Source of the DNA: Oligosphaeraceae bacterium
Lineage (GTDB): Bacteria; Verrucomicrobiota; Lentisphaeria; Oligosphaerales; Oligosphaeraceae
Reading direction: 5' to 3'
DNA length: 12,451 nt
NCBI GenBank assembly: GCA_012515455.1
Contig: JAAYYJ010000247.1
Span: forward strand, 1-12,451
Below the pieces are notes generated by a model. The model was not told the origin of the DNA. It made no database searches and saw only the letters and a program-made list of their open reading frames with translations. Position numbers and translations under genes: made by a program. Below are positions 1 through 8,000 of the stretch, piece by piece. Every line of letters begins with the position of its first letter. The stretch's first letter is position 1.

Positions 1-1740
1 CACGATTTTCCGGTCATCGAATGGCTGCCGGTGCTGACCGGCAGCGGAGACAGCCCCAGCGCCATCATCCAAGACTTTCACTCCCTGGACATCACCCTGC
101 CCTGCCCCAATCCCGACGAGTCCCGTTATAGCCACCGCGAGCTGCAAATCCGCCACACCCTTGGCTCCAAAAACGACCAGAATGATTTTTTGAGCAAATG
201 CACCATCCTGCATGACCGCTACGGTGCCCACCGCGCCTTCTTCGATACCGACGAAGGACGCTCCTCGGCCGCACACCTGCCGTTCTTCGGACTGGACTTC
301 AATCACGACCGCGGCTGGAATGTCGCCATTGGCTGGAGCGGTGCCTGGCAGGCGGACTTTACCTTGCTGGGAGACCTGCATCTCAAAGCTGGAATGCTGC
401 GCACCCATTTCCGGTTGTTGCCTGGTGAGAGCATCCGCCAACCCTCAATCATCCTGCAGCAGCGCGAGAGAATGAGCATCGTCGAGGGGCAGAACCTCTT
501 CCGGCAGTTTATGCTCAAATACCACTCCCCGCATGACTCCGCCGGTCGACTGTTCAAAACGCCCCTGCCCTTGTCGGTCTGGGGCGGCATGCCCAGCCAG
601 GAGACCATCCGGATCATCGACCGGGCAGTTCAGCAGAAGTACCCCTTCGATGTCCTGTGGATGGATGCCGGCTGGTACGGCCCCGACCGCGAGGTGGCAA
701 ATTCGGAATACACTCCTGCTTCGGACTGGGCCCGCACTGTCGGCGACTGGAGGGTGAACCGCATCCCCCATCCGGGAGGACTGCGCCCGGTCGCGGACGC
801 CGCCCACCGTGCCGGCATGAAATTCCTGCTCTGGCTCGAAATCGAACGTATCCGCCCCGGTACGCCGATTGCCTCTGCCCACCCGGAATGGCTGTTGCGC
901 TGCCAGAACAACGACGCTGACCTGCTCCTGAACCTCGGGCATCCTGACGCCTGCCAGTGGGCCATCGACAGCGTCAGCCAGATTATTGCAAATGAGGGCG
1001 TGGACTACTACCGGCAGGACTTCAATTTCAATACTCTGCCCTTCTGGCGACAGGCTGACGCTGAAGACCGTCAGGGCGTAACTGAGGCCAAATATATCGC
1101 CGGGCTGTACCATTTTTGGGACACCTTGCGCAAACGCCATCCGGACATGCTGATCGACAATTGCGCCAGCGGCGGTCGACGCATTGACAGCGAGACTATG
1201 AGCCGCAGTATCTGCCTGTGGCGGGCGGACCTACTGGGACGACCATGGTTCGACTGTTCCGAATGCAATCAGACCCAGATTCTGGGACTGACCCAGTGGG
1301 TGCCACTGCACGCCGGCGGAACTACCGTCGCCCCCGGAGACCTGTATGGATTCTTGAGCGGCATAGCCAGCGGCGTTTCCTGCGGCATTTGCTGCTTCCC
1401 CGACCAGGAACAGCTCGCCGCCGCCACCAGGATGATGCCTTTTTTCCTGCACGATTTCTACCCCTTGACCAGCAATAGCGGTGATTACCGTGAATTCTGC
1501 GCCTACGCCTGCATTGACCGGCAGCAGCAGCAGGGCTTCCTGATTGTCTTCCGCCGGCCGCTAACCAGCAACGACAGAATCACGCTCGCTCTGCCGGGCT
1601 TCGAGCCCGAGGGCAAGTACCTCTTCGAGCGCTTCGGTTCCCCTACCCCGGAGTTGTATACCGGGGACCGCCTCAGGAACTTCACCGCCACACTGCCAGA
1701 GGCGCGATCCTGCGCCCTGTGGTTCTTTCGCAGAGCCTGA
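1..1740 (+). CDS. GH36 alpha-galactosidase-like glycoside hydrolase (5' end outside window)
   Basis: The reading frame is open from base 1 (HDFPVIEWLP...), so the gene starts upstream and the GTG at 31 is not its start. About 579 residues are visible, against roughly 700 for the family. Family GH36 removes terminal alpha-galactosyl groups by a retaining mechanism. The central barrel begins near visible residue 190. WMDAGWY lies at 220-226, and LLWLEIERIRPGTP resembles the family LW.EPE block. YYRQDFN places the nucleophile Asp at visible residue 340 (bases 1018-1020), where classic melibiases have KWD. CASGGRR follows, and LWRAD gives the likely acid/base Asp at 410 (bases 1228-1230). A short beta-sandwich-like tail closes the chain. 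No signal peptide can be judged because the N-terminus is missing. The next gene starts 157 bases downstream and has its own candidate promoter. Family assignment is confident; exact sugar specificity is not. Confidence 0.88.
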   Translation, partial: HDFPVIEWLPVLTGSGDSPSAIIQDFHSLDITLPCPNPDESRYSHRELQIRHTLGSKNDQNDFLSKCTILHDRYGAHRAFFDTDEGRSSAAHLPFFGLDFNHDRGWNVAIGWSGAWQADFTLLGDLHLKAGMLRTHFRLLPGESIRQPSIILQQRERMSIVEGQNLFRQFMLKYHSPHDSAGRLFKTPLPLSVWGGMPSQETIRIIDRAVQQKYPFDVLWMDAGWYGPDREVANSEYTPASDWARTVGDWRVNRIPHPGGLRPVADAAHRAGMKFLLWLEIERIRPGTPIASAHPEWLLRCQNNDADLLLNLGHPDACQWAIDSVSQIIANEGVDYYRQDFNFNTLPFWRQADAEDRQGVTEAKYIAGLYHFWDTLRKRHPDMLIDNCASGGRRIDSETMSRSICLWRADLLGRPWFDCSECNQTQILGLTQWVPLHAGGTTVAPGDLYGFLSGIASGVSCGICCFPDQEQLAAATRMMPFFLHDFYPLTSNSGDYREFCAYACIDRQQQQGFLIVFRRPLTSNDRITLALPGFEPEGKYLFERFGSPTPELYTGDRLRNFTATLPEARSCALWFFRRA

Positions 1741-1795
1741 GTAAAACCACCGCCCGACCACCACCACCACTATGGGGATATTTTGCCGCCGGCAA

Positions 1796-1823
1796 TTGTA
1801 AAAATCCTCTCCGGCAATACATT
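1796..1823 (+). promoter_or_regulatory. Candidate sigma-70-type promoter for the ceramidase-like gene
   Basis: TTGTAA (1796-1801), a 16-base spacer and TACATT (1818-1823) sit about 75 bases before the ATG at 1898. Each hexamer matches the E. coli consensus at four of six positions. Support comes from the same arrangement before the tRNA gene (TTGCAA-16-TATAGT) and before the GlpP-like gene (TTGCAA-16-TACATT). The -10 overlaps the palindrome at 1813-1829. Confidence 0.45.
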
Positions 1824-1829
1824 ATTGCC
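1813..1829. promoter_or_regulatory. Perfect 17-bp palindrome, candidate repressor operator
   Basis: GGCAATACATTATTGCC has 7-base arms around CAT and covers the candidate -10. A further half-site GGCAAT lies at 1791-1796, 22 bases (two helical turns) upstream. A second perfect palindrome with the same GGCAAT-N5-ATTGCC skeleton lies at 10179-10195, also on a promoter. This is the layout expected of a dimeric repressor; no such regulator is encoded in the window. Confidence 0.45.
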
Positions 1830-1897
1830 AGATCATCTCCGCTGAAACGGCTGCAGCTGTTTCCATCAGTAATATCGGAACAAAAGGAATTATCGCA

Positions 1898-3238
1898 ATG
1901 TTGGAATTTGGTTTCGCCCGGGAAGACATTACTCCTTGGTATGGTATTCCATTGTGCGGTTACTTCAATCCCCGCCCCAACCGCGGAGTACTGGACCCGC
2001 TGGCGATTAAAGCCGCAGTATTCCGTTGCGGAGAGGATTACGCCGCCATCGTTTCCTATGATTTGTGCATGCTGCCCCGGGAAATCGTCCTGCGCTGCAG
2101 CGCCGAGATCAAGAAAGCCGGCTTCGCCTTCGCTGACCAGATCTTGTTCTGCGCCACGCACACCCACACCGGGCCGTATATGTCGGCCTGCTTCAGCGAC
2201 AACACTAATGCCGACTACCAGTCCATGGTAGTGGAAAAAACCGTCTCAGCCATCCGCCGGGCGGTCAATGCTCTCGCTCCCGCCGAGCTGCTGGTCAGCA
2301 AAACCGAATGTCGGACTCTGGCCTACAATCGCCGTTACTGGATGAAGAGCGGTATCGTGCTGACCAACCCCGGCAAGCTGAATCCCGATATTGACCGCCC
2401 GGAAGGTACGGTCGACACTGATATCCCGCTGCTGGCGGTGCGCCAGAACGGCATTTACCAGCTTCTGCTGGCCAACATCGTCAATCATACCGACACCATT
2501 GGCGGCGATTTCGTCTCGGCTGACTGGCCCGGCCGCCTCGAACACGAAGTGCAGTCCCAGCTGGGCTACAATGTGCCGGTGATCTCCATGCTGGGAGCAC
2601 AGGGCAACATCAACCATTTCAATGTCGAGACCGCTGCCAACCAGACTTCTTACGAAGAGGCCACGCGCATCGGCAAAGCCTACGCTGCGGTCATTCTCGC
2701 GGCTCTGTACCAGCTGCGCAGCGTGAAGGTGGAGAAAATCAGTACCGCCAGCCAGACCATCGAAGTGCCATTTATGAGCGTCAGTGAGGACGAATATGAA
2801 CAGGCCAAGGCGGTCGCCGCAAAATATAAAGACGCGGTCATGGAGGCCGGACGGGATTTCACCAGCGAAGACATCGCCAAAAAGCACCCCTACGTGCTGA
2901 AATATTTTGCGGAACGGCTGATGCAGTGCCACGATGCGGTGCACCCGGCCAAACGCTTTGAGACCATGCTGGCCTTGAAATTCGGGCAGGAATTCGCAGT
3001 CGTCTCCCTACCGGCCGAGCCGTTTACGGAAATCGGCCTGGCGATCAAAGAATCCTCGCCGTTCCCGCTGAATTTCATCGCTGCTCTCGGGATGGGTGAA
3101 GTCGGTTACGTGGGCTTGCCGGAGCACTACACCCACGGCGGCGGCTATGAGACCAGCCCGTCCTCAGATAAAGCCGGGCGGGAAGTCGGAGTGTCCTTCA
3201 TCAAAACCGGCATCGCTTTGTTGAACCAGCAGAATTAA
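1898..3238 (+). CDS. Neutral/alkaline ceramidase-family (PF04734-like) hydrolase, probably cytoplasmic
   Basis: A 446-residue protein whose start is fixed by AAGGAA eight bases before ATG. It resembles the N-terminal zinc-amidase domain of neutral ceramidases, which cleave N-acyl sphingosine. Visible family blocks are THTHTGP at 87-93 (a likely zinc His), NHTDT at 196-200 (second His), FVSADWPG at 205-212, LPAEPFTE at 371-378 (Glu ligand position) and YVGLPEHY at 404-411 (Tyr position). The GDxSPN segment that carries the catalytic serine in characterised ceramidases is instead LGAQGNIN (232-239), so that serine is absent. No signal peptide or membrane segment is visible, and the chain lacks the C-terminal immunoglobulin-like domain of true ceramidases. 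It follows a GH36 gene, which could suggest degradation of galactosylated glycoconjugates, but that is inference. Family is fairly sure; a ceramidase reaction is doubtful. Confidence 0.75.
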   Translation: MLEFGFAREDITPWYGIPLCGYFNPRPNRGVLDPLAIKAAVFRCGEDYAAIVSYDLCMLPREIVLRCSAEIKKAGFAFADQILFCATHTHTGPYMSACFSDNTNADYQSMVVEKTVSAIRRAVNALAPAELLVSKTECRTLAYNRRYWMKSGIVLTNPGKLNPDIDRPEGTVDTDIPLLAVRQNGIYQLLLANIVNHTDTIGGDFVSADWPGRLEHEVQSQLGYNVPVISMLGAQGNINHFNVETAANQTSYEEATRIGKAYAAVILAALYQLRSVKVEKISTASQTIEVPFMSVSEDEYEQAKAVAAKYKDAVMEAGRDFTSEDIAKKHPYVLKYFAERLMQCHDAVHPAKRFETMLALKFGQEFAVVSLPAEPFTEIGLAIKESSPFPLNFIAALGMGEVGYVGLPEHYTHGGGYETSPSSDKAGREVGVSFIKTGIALLNQQN

Positions 3239-3265
3239 CCGATCCGCAGGGCCGGGTGGCCCATC

Positions 3266-3294
3266 CGGGCAGTGTCATGCTCTTGCACTGCCCG
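3266..3294 (+). terminator. Stem-loop after the ceramidase-like gene
   Basis: CGGGCAGTG (3266-3274) pairs perfectly with CACTGCCCG (3286-3294) across an 11-base loop. The following sequence, ctaataatttt, is only moderately T-rich. It is probably the first of two tandem 3' structures of the plus-strand gene. Confidence 0.5.
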
Positions 3295-3313
3295 CTAATA
3301 ATTTTCCTGACAG

Positions 3314-3346
3314 ACTGCCGCCGCCGCCCGGCGGCAGTATTTTTTT
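3314..3346 (+). terminator. Strong intrinsic terminator between convergent genes
   Basis: ACTGCCGCC (3314-3322) pairs with GGCGGCAGT (3330-3338) across a 7-base loop, followed by A and seven T residues (3340-3346). It terminates the plus-strand gene ending at 3238. Read on the minus strand it has no T tract, so the kinase-Mcs operon ending at 3371 must stop by another means or only weakly here. Confidence 0.85.
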
Positions 3347-3370
3347 GCCCTGTGCCCTATCCGGCCAGCA

Positions 3371-5071
3371 TCAATCCTCGTCCCGCAGCCCGGCTAAATC
3401 GTGCCGGAAGCGCCGGGCCAAAAAATACTGCATCTGCAATTTGCGTTCGCTGTCGTTCTCCTGGCCATACATTATTGCCGGCACGGCCGCCAGCTCGGTG
3501 ATTTTCTGCATTATCTGCCCCAACGACAGCCACGGCAGCATTTCCAGCTCACAACCAAGCCACAGCATTGACAAGAGATGCTGGGCTTCATTCTGCTCCA
3601 GCAGCCGCATCCCCCGCAGATTTCCGACCGCCCGGCCAATCATGTCGGTCAGCAGGGCACGTTGGGAAAAATCCTGACGCACCTGATCCCGGCTGGAGAG
3701 CTCATGCTCATTGATCTTCTCCGCGAGACTGAGCAGCGGCGCTATTTTATCCCCGGGCACGCATTGCCCGTTGGCGGTCTCGAGAATGACCACCCCCCCA
3801 AGCACGTTCCTGCCGTTCCGGTGCAAGGGCCGGAGCAGGAAGCCCAGGTCACTGCAGGCATTGGTGATCCCGGGCAGGCGGTCCATGAATATCAAGCATG
3901 GCAAATGCAACAGCAGCCCGAATTTCATGCCTGAGCCGCACTGAAAAATATTCCTGGTCACATAGCCAATCTTCAGATCATCCAGGAAGGAAATCTTATT
4001 GCTCAAGCGCTCATGGAACTGCCCGAACTGGTGGAACATCAGCGGCAAATCCTGCGGCGAGCCCCAGGCGTGCAGGGAGAGATGGTCGATATTATTCAGC
4101 AGACAGGTGACCCGCTCATTCCTGCTCAGAAAGAGCCGGCAGGAATGATTGCGGAACAAAAAATCTGGCGGACAAAGCGTGCGCTCCAACAACTCCAGGC
4201 GTTCTTTCTTGGACATCTTGTGGGGATCGAATTCGCTGGGGCTGCCTAAGAGCGGTTCTGCACTCAGCAACGGTGACAACAACTGGCAGAGCTCTTCACT
4301 CTGAGAGAGATTTTTGCCAAAGGGCGGCAGCTCATAAATTTGCAGATTCCGGTTCAAGGAGACGAAACTGGCCAGCTGCACCAGCGGACCGCCGGTCTTC
4401 TTCTTGGGCAGCCAAGGCAGATTGGCCACCGTCTGTTCCGGCAGAGCGAATTCATCCCGTACCACCATACTGCCCCAGCCCTTGCGCGGAACCGGATCGC
4501 TTTTCCCGCTCAGCTGGGCCAGCATGTCATCAAGCTGTTCCTTCAACAGAGAGGCCTGCTCATACTGCTCAGCAGCTACCGCAGTGCTGATCCGGGCATT
4601 AAGATTGCGAATCGATTCCTGCGGAATGACCTTCGCAGTATATTTTCTGGAAGTGGAATCCAAGCTGTGCAGAGTGTCAAAAAAATTCAGTTCCTTGCCG
4701 CCGAGATGATCGCAAATATCCTGCTGGAGGAATTCCAGGCATTTGCCGCAGCCCAGCAGGTGCGTACGATGGAAATCAGCCCGGCTCTGTCCGCAGCCCG
4801 GACAGCATTCCTTCTGTGCTTCCACCAACTCCGGGGGCAGCGCAGGATGTTTACCCCCCATTGCAGCCTGCAGAATCTTCATAATATCATCTGGATTGAG
4901 CAACGCGGCCTCGCGAAAAGTCGCCAGCAGTTCATCGGCCTGTTCCGTGCCCATCATGATCTCCTGCAACGCACAGGCGGCACAAAGACTCAGGGAGCGC
5001 ACATTGCCACTCTGATCCAGGCCACGGATATGCACAATGGCTTCTTCATTATGACAGTGGTCACATAACAT
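3371..5071 (-). CDS. McsA-McsB fusion with a degenerate (probably inactive) protein-arginine-kinase domain
   Basis: 566 residues. The N-terminus is McsA-like: zinc-finger pairs C3/C6 with C30/C33 and C90/C93 with C108/C111, then a UVR helix pair at about 157-183. Residues 200-555 follow the layout of McsB, which phosphorylates protein arginines for ClpC-ClpP degradation; in Bacillus these are two separate proteins. Recognisable blocks are LASFVSLNRN (233-242; McsB LSSRIRLARN), LLNNIDH (324-330; LNEEDH), GYVTRNIFQCGSGMKFG (369-385; GYLTSCPTNVGTGLRAS) and HLP (389-391). Key residues are replaced: two nucleotide-binding Arg by F236 and S238, the NEED glutamates by N327/I328, the CPTN cysteine by N374, the following Arg by K383, and the YGEG loop by HRNG. 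The RDxxRA phosphoarginine-sensing motif is not evident near 540. The fold is probably kept while phosphotransfer is lost. The start overlaps the kinase stop (TAATG), with GGAAGGAAAA as ribosome-binding site. The stop at 3371 faces the convergent plus-strand gene. Confidence 0.85.
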   Translation of the reverse strand: MLCDHCHNEEAIVHIRGLDQSGNVRSLSLCAACALQEIMMGTEQADELLATFREAALLNPDDIMKILQAAMGGKHPALPPELVEAQKECCPGCGQSRADFHRTHLLGCGKCLEFLQQDICDHLGGKELNFFDTLHSLDSTSRKYTAKVIPQESIRNLNARISTAVAAEQYEQASLLKEQLDDMLAQLSGKSDPVPRKGWGSMVVRDEFALPEQTVANLPWLPKKKTGGPLVQLASFVSLNRNLQIYELPPFGKNLSQSEELCQLLSPLLSAEPLLGSPSEFDPHKMSKKERLELLERTLCPPDFLFRNHSCRLFLSRNERVTCLLNNIDHLSLHAWGSPQDLPLMFHQFGQFHERLSNKISFLDDLKIGYVTRNIFQCGSGMKFGLLLHLPCLIFMDRLPGITNACSDLGFLLRPLHRNGRNVLGGVVILETANGQCVPGDKIAPLLSLAEKINEHELSSRDQVRQDFSQRALLTDMIGRAVGNLRGMRLLEQNEAQHLLSMLWLGCELEMLPWLSLGQIMQKITELAAVPAIMYGQENDSERKLQMQYFLARRFRHDLAGLRDED

Positions 5072-8000
5072 TATTTTTCCTTCCCGGATGAGACTGGCAG
5101 AAAAGTGCGGGAATAGGTCTCCAAACCAGCCAGCAGAGCCTTCTCAGCGTTAAAACAAGACAAGGACAGGGTTTGCGACTGTATGGCCACTTCAGTCTGA
5201 TGCTCGCCCAGACTCTGGCAGCAGCGCAGCCACTCCAGCCAAAAATACGGACCAGAGGGAGTTTTGAGGTCCCCCGAAGTGATTTTAATTTCGCCGTTTT
5301 TGCTCTGTTCCAGGACACGTAACTCCTGCTCCTCGGAAGCCATGGTGCCAAAGCGCAAAACATGGTAAGCGTCTGTGAGTCCTGCCGTCTGGCCGTTCAG
5401 CAGCAGCAACCCGGCCTGCAGGAAATAGATTCTCGGCAGGCAGGCAAAAAGGCAAGACTGCTCCAGCTCCAGCAACTGCTCGCACAGTTTATAGGCATTG
5501 CTAATATCGCCCTTCTGCAACTCCCAGGCGACCCGCCGCAACAGCCAGTCGAACAACGCATCCCCACCGACCTGACCGAAACCGCCCACAGCCTGATTCA
5601 GCAGGGATCGCATGGACGCATCCGCGGAATCATCCAGGGGCTGTTGCTGCAACAACGCCAGCCTAAGGCGCAACTGGTATTCCGAGACCGGCAGCTCTGC
5701 CGGCAGAACCAACGTGGCCGCGGGTACCGTCCCATCCGCACCTGGACGCAGTGCAGAGGCCAGCTCATTCATTTCATCCTTGAACGCTTGCTCCATGCCC
5801 TGCTGTTGGGCGGCATAATTCCGCACCATGCCCAGCGCCCGGCGCACATCGTCATGGCGACCGGCCTCCAACAGCAGACTCAGCAGCAGACGCCAGCGGT
5901 CCGGCAGCTGTGACTGCTCGCCCCGCGACCACAAATACAAGGGCTGCAGCAATTTTTCTGCGCCCTGCTGGGCTGCATCCGCCTGCCGGCTCAGCAGACA
6001 TAACTGCAGCAGCAGCCCGTGGGCCAGATTGCCGTACTGCTCTTGCGGCAATCCGCGCAGGAATTCCTCATTTTCGGGGAAAAACCACAGCCCGCGGCGT
6101 AATTCCAGCAGCCAGGAGGCATAGCGGACGGCAGTGCTGCTCAGCGGTTCACCGGCAGCATACAGTGCCTGCTGCTCCTCTGCCGACAGCCATTCGCCCT
6201 TACGGGGCCAGGCACCGGCATCCAAATTCACCAGAGCCCGCAAGGCGCTCAGCTCAGTCTTGCTGATCAAAGCCTCTTTTTCCAAAATCTGGATTTGAGC
6301 GTAGCCCAGACCGGGTCTCACACCCGCGGGTCTGACATTGACAAAGGGCCAGGCCGCAGCCACAGTCACTTCCGCTCCGGAAAGAGACTCAGCCAAGCGC
6401 CGGCTGGCCCGGCTCTGCAATTTCCCAATCTGCTCCTGTTCGGGAAATTTCACCTGCCCATACAGCACTGCAGCGGCATTGAGCTTGGACAAGGCCTGCT
6501 CGGGATGATCATTGAGCAAATCCTGTGCTTGGCGCACCAGCAACCCTCCTTGCACCTCGGGGAGGTATCGCCCACAGACAGCCAAAACCGCCTCCGGTAA
6601 ATCACGGTACTGATTGGCAAGCGTTGAGTTGATACTCAGCAGACGTCGGGACGCCCGCCCGGCCTCAATGCGGCTGCCCCGGGCACACCAGCCCGGCAGT
6701 TCAGACAGCAGCTTCAGCGCTTCACGGTCCCGGGCATCACTGATGTAGGTCATTTCAAACAGCCGCTCCCATTTGGAACGGTTCCGGAGTGCGGCCTTGG
6801 ACAAAACCGGCAATGCCGGCTGGTTGAGGCGGCTGTAGTTGCTGAACACCAGCTGGGCCAGATAAAACTCCGGATTACCGTTCAAGGTATTGTCAAAAAA
6901 TGCCACCTTGTACATATCCAGCAGGATGTTCGTCTGTGTATCCTCCAGCTCCCGCCAGGTCACCCGCCGCTGCATGGTGCCTTTCTCCAGCTGCCAGTCA
7001 GCCAGAATACCATCCGGATAGACATCTCTAACCACCAGCTGGATATTTTTTTTGCCCCGGCTGCGAAAAGTCCGGCCCAGCACCGCGTTCTTGTTCAACG
7101 CCAGCTTGGCTGGCCCTTCGTCCAGCAAGGGAATTACCTCCGTCTTGACAAACTGCACCAGCTCAAACTCAGTGCTGCCAGGGCCATGCCGCGACAACCA
7201 ATCATTCAACGCGACCATCTTTCGCTCTGCTGAACCAAGCTGACCGGGAATGTGACGGAAGGACGCAAAAATTTGCCAGGCCTGCAGCAGTGCAAAACTC
7301 TTCCGCTGCAACAGAGTAAAATCAGGACGCAACGAATAATCCGGAAAATGCGCCACCCGTGCTGCAGAGGTTTGCGAAGCATTGGCGGACGCAGGCGCAG
7401 GCGCAGGTACTGCTTCCCCGGAATTGTCCCCAGTGGGCACCGCCCCTGCAGAGGCGGTAGACGCGACCGGCGTTTCCTGAACCGCGACAGGAGGAACAGA
7501 ACCCTCCTGGGACGGCTGGCCCGGAGGCGTAACCTGCAGGGCCTGAACCGGCGCTGCCGCAGCCGCAGCTGAGCCATTTACCCCCGCCGGCACAACGGCA
7601 GGAGCAACCTGCACGGGAAGAATCTCTGCACTGGCAGAAGTCTCTCCTGCAGCGACAGCCGGCCGCTCCGGCTCCTTGTAGGTAACAGTAATACCTGTAT
7701 CCGAATCCTGGCGGGCTTGCAATTTCCGCCAGTATAAAAAGCCCAAGATCACTAACAGCATGGATGCCAGAACAATGCTGAGCAGCCACCATGCAGAGGC
7801 CAAATTGCGCGGTCTGGCTGGAACTGGAACTGGAGCAGCAGGAGCCGCTGCGGCGTGGCCTTTCATCCGCGCCCGCTCGGGCGGCAGTTTGAAGACGATT
7901 CGCCCCTCCTCCGGACTGCGCACGAGACTTTTCTCACAACGGTCCAACTCCTCCAGCACTGCATTCCAGTCTGCCGGCCGGGCGGCAGGGTCCTTTGCCA

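Noticed and set aside
31..33. GTG at 31 as start of the GH36 gene
   Set aside because: The frame is open to base 1 and the residues before it (HDFPVIEWLP) match the conserved beta-sandwich of GH36, so the gene is cut by the window edge.
445..1140. Long minus-strand open frame (231 codons) opposite the GH36 gene
   Set aside because: Shadow of the plus-strand coding sequence: the plus frame has clear GH36 motifs, while the minus translation matches nothing and lacks a ribosome-binding site.
4340..5068. Plus-strand open frame (242 codons) opposite the Mcs fusion
   Set aside because: The minus strand carries zinc-finger, UVR and McsB blocks here. The plus frame has no recognisable family and is explained by codon bias of the real gene.
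7340..7660. Low-complexity Pro/Ala-coding stretch as a possible tandem repeat
   Set aside because: Gives a plausible flexible linker after the membrane span; no exact repeating unit is visible.
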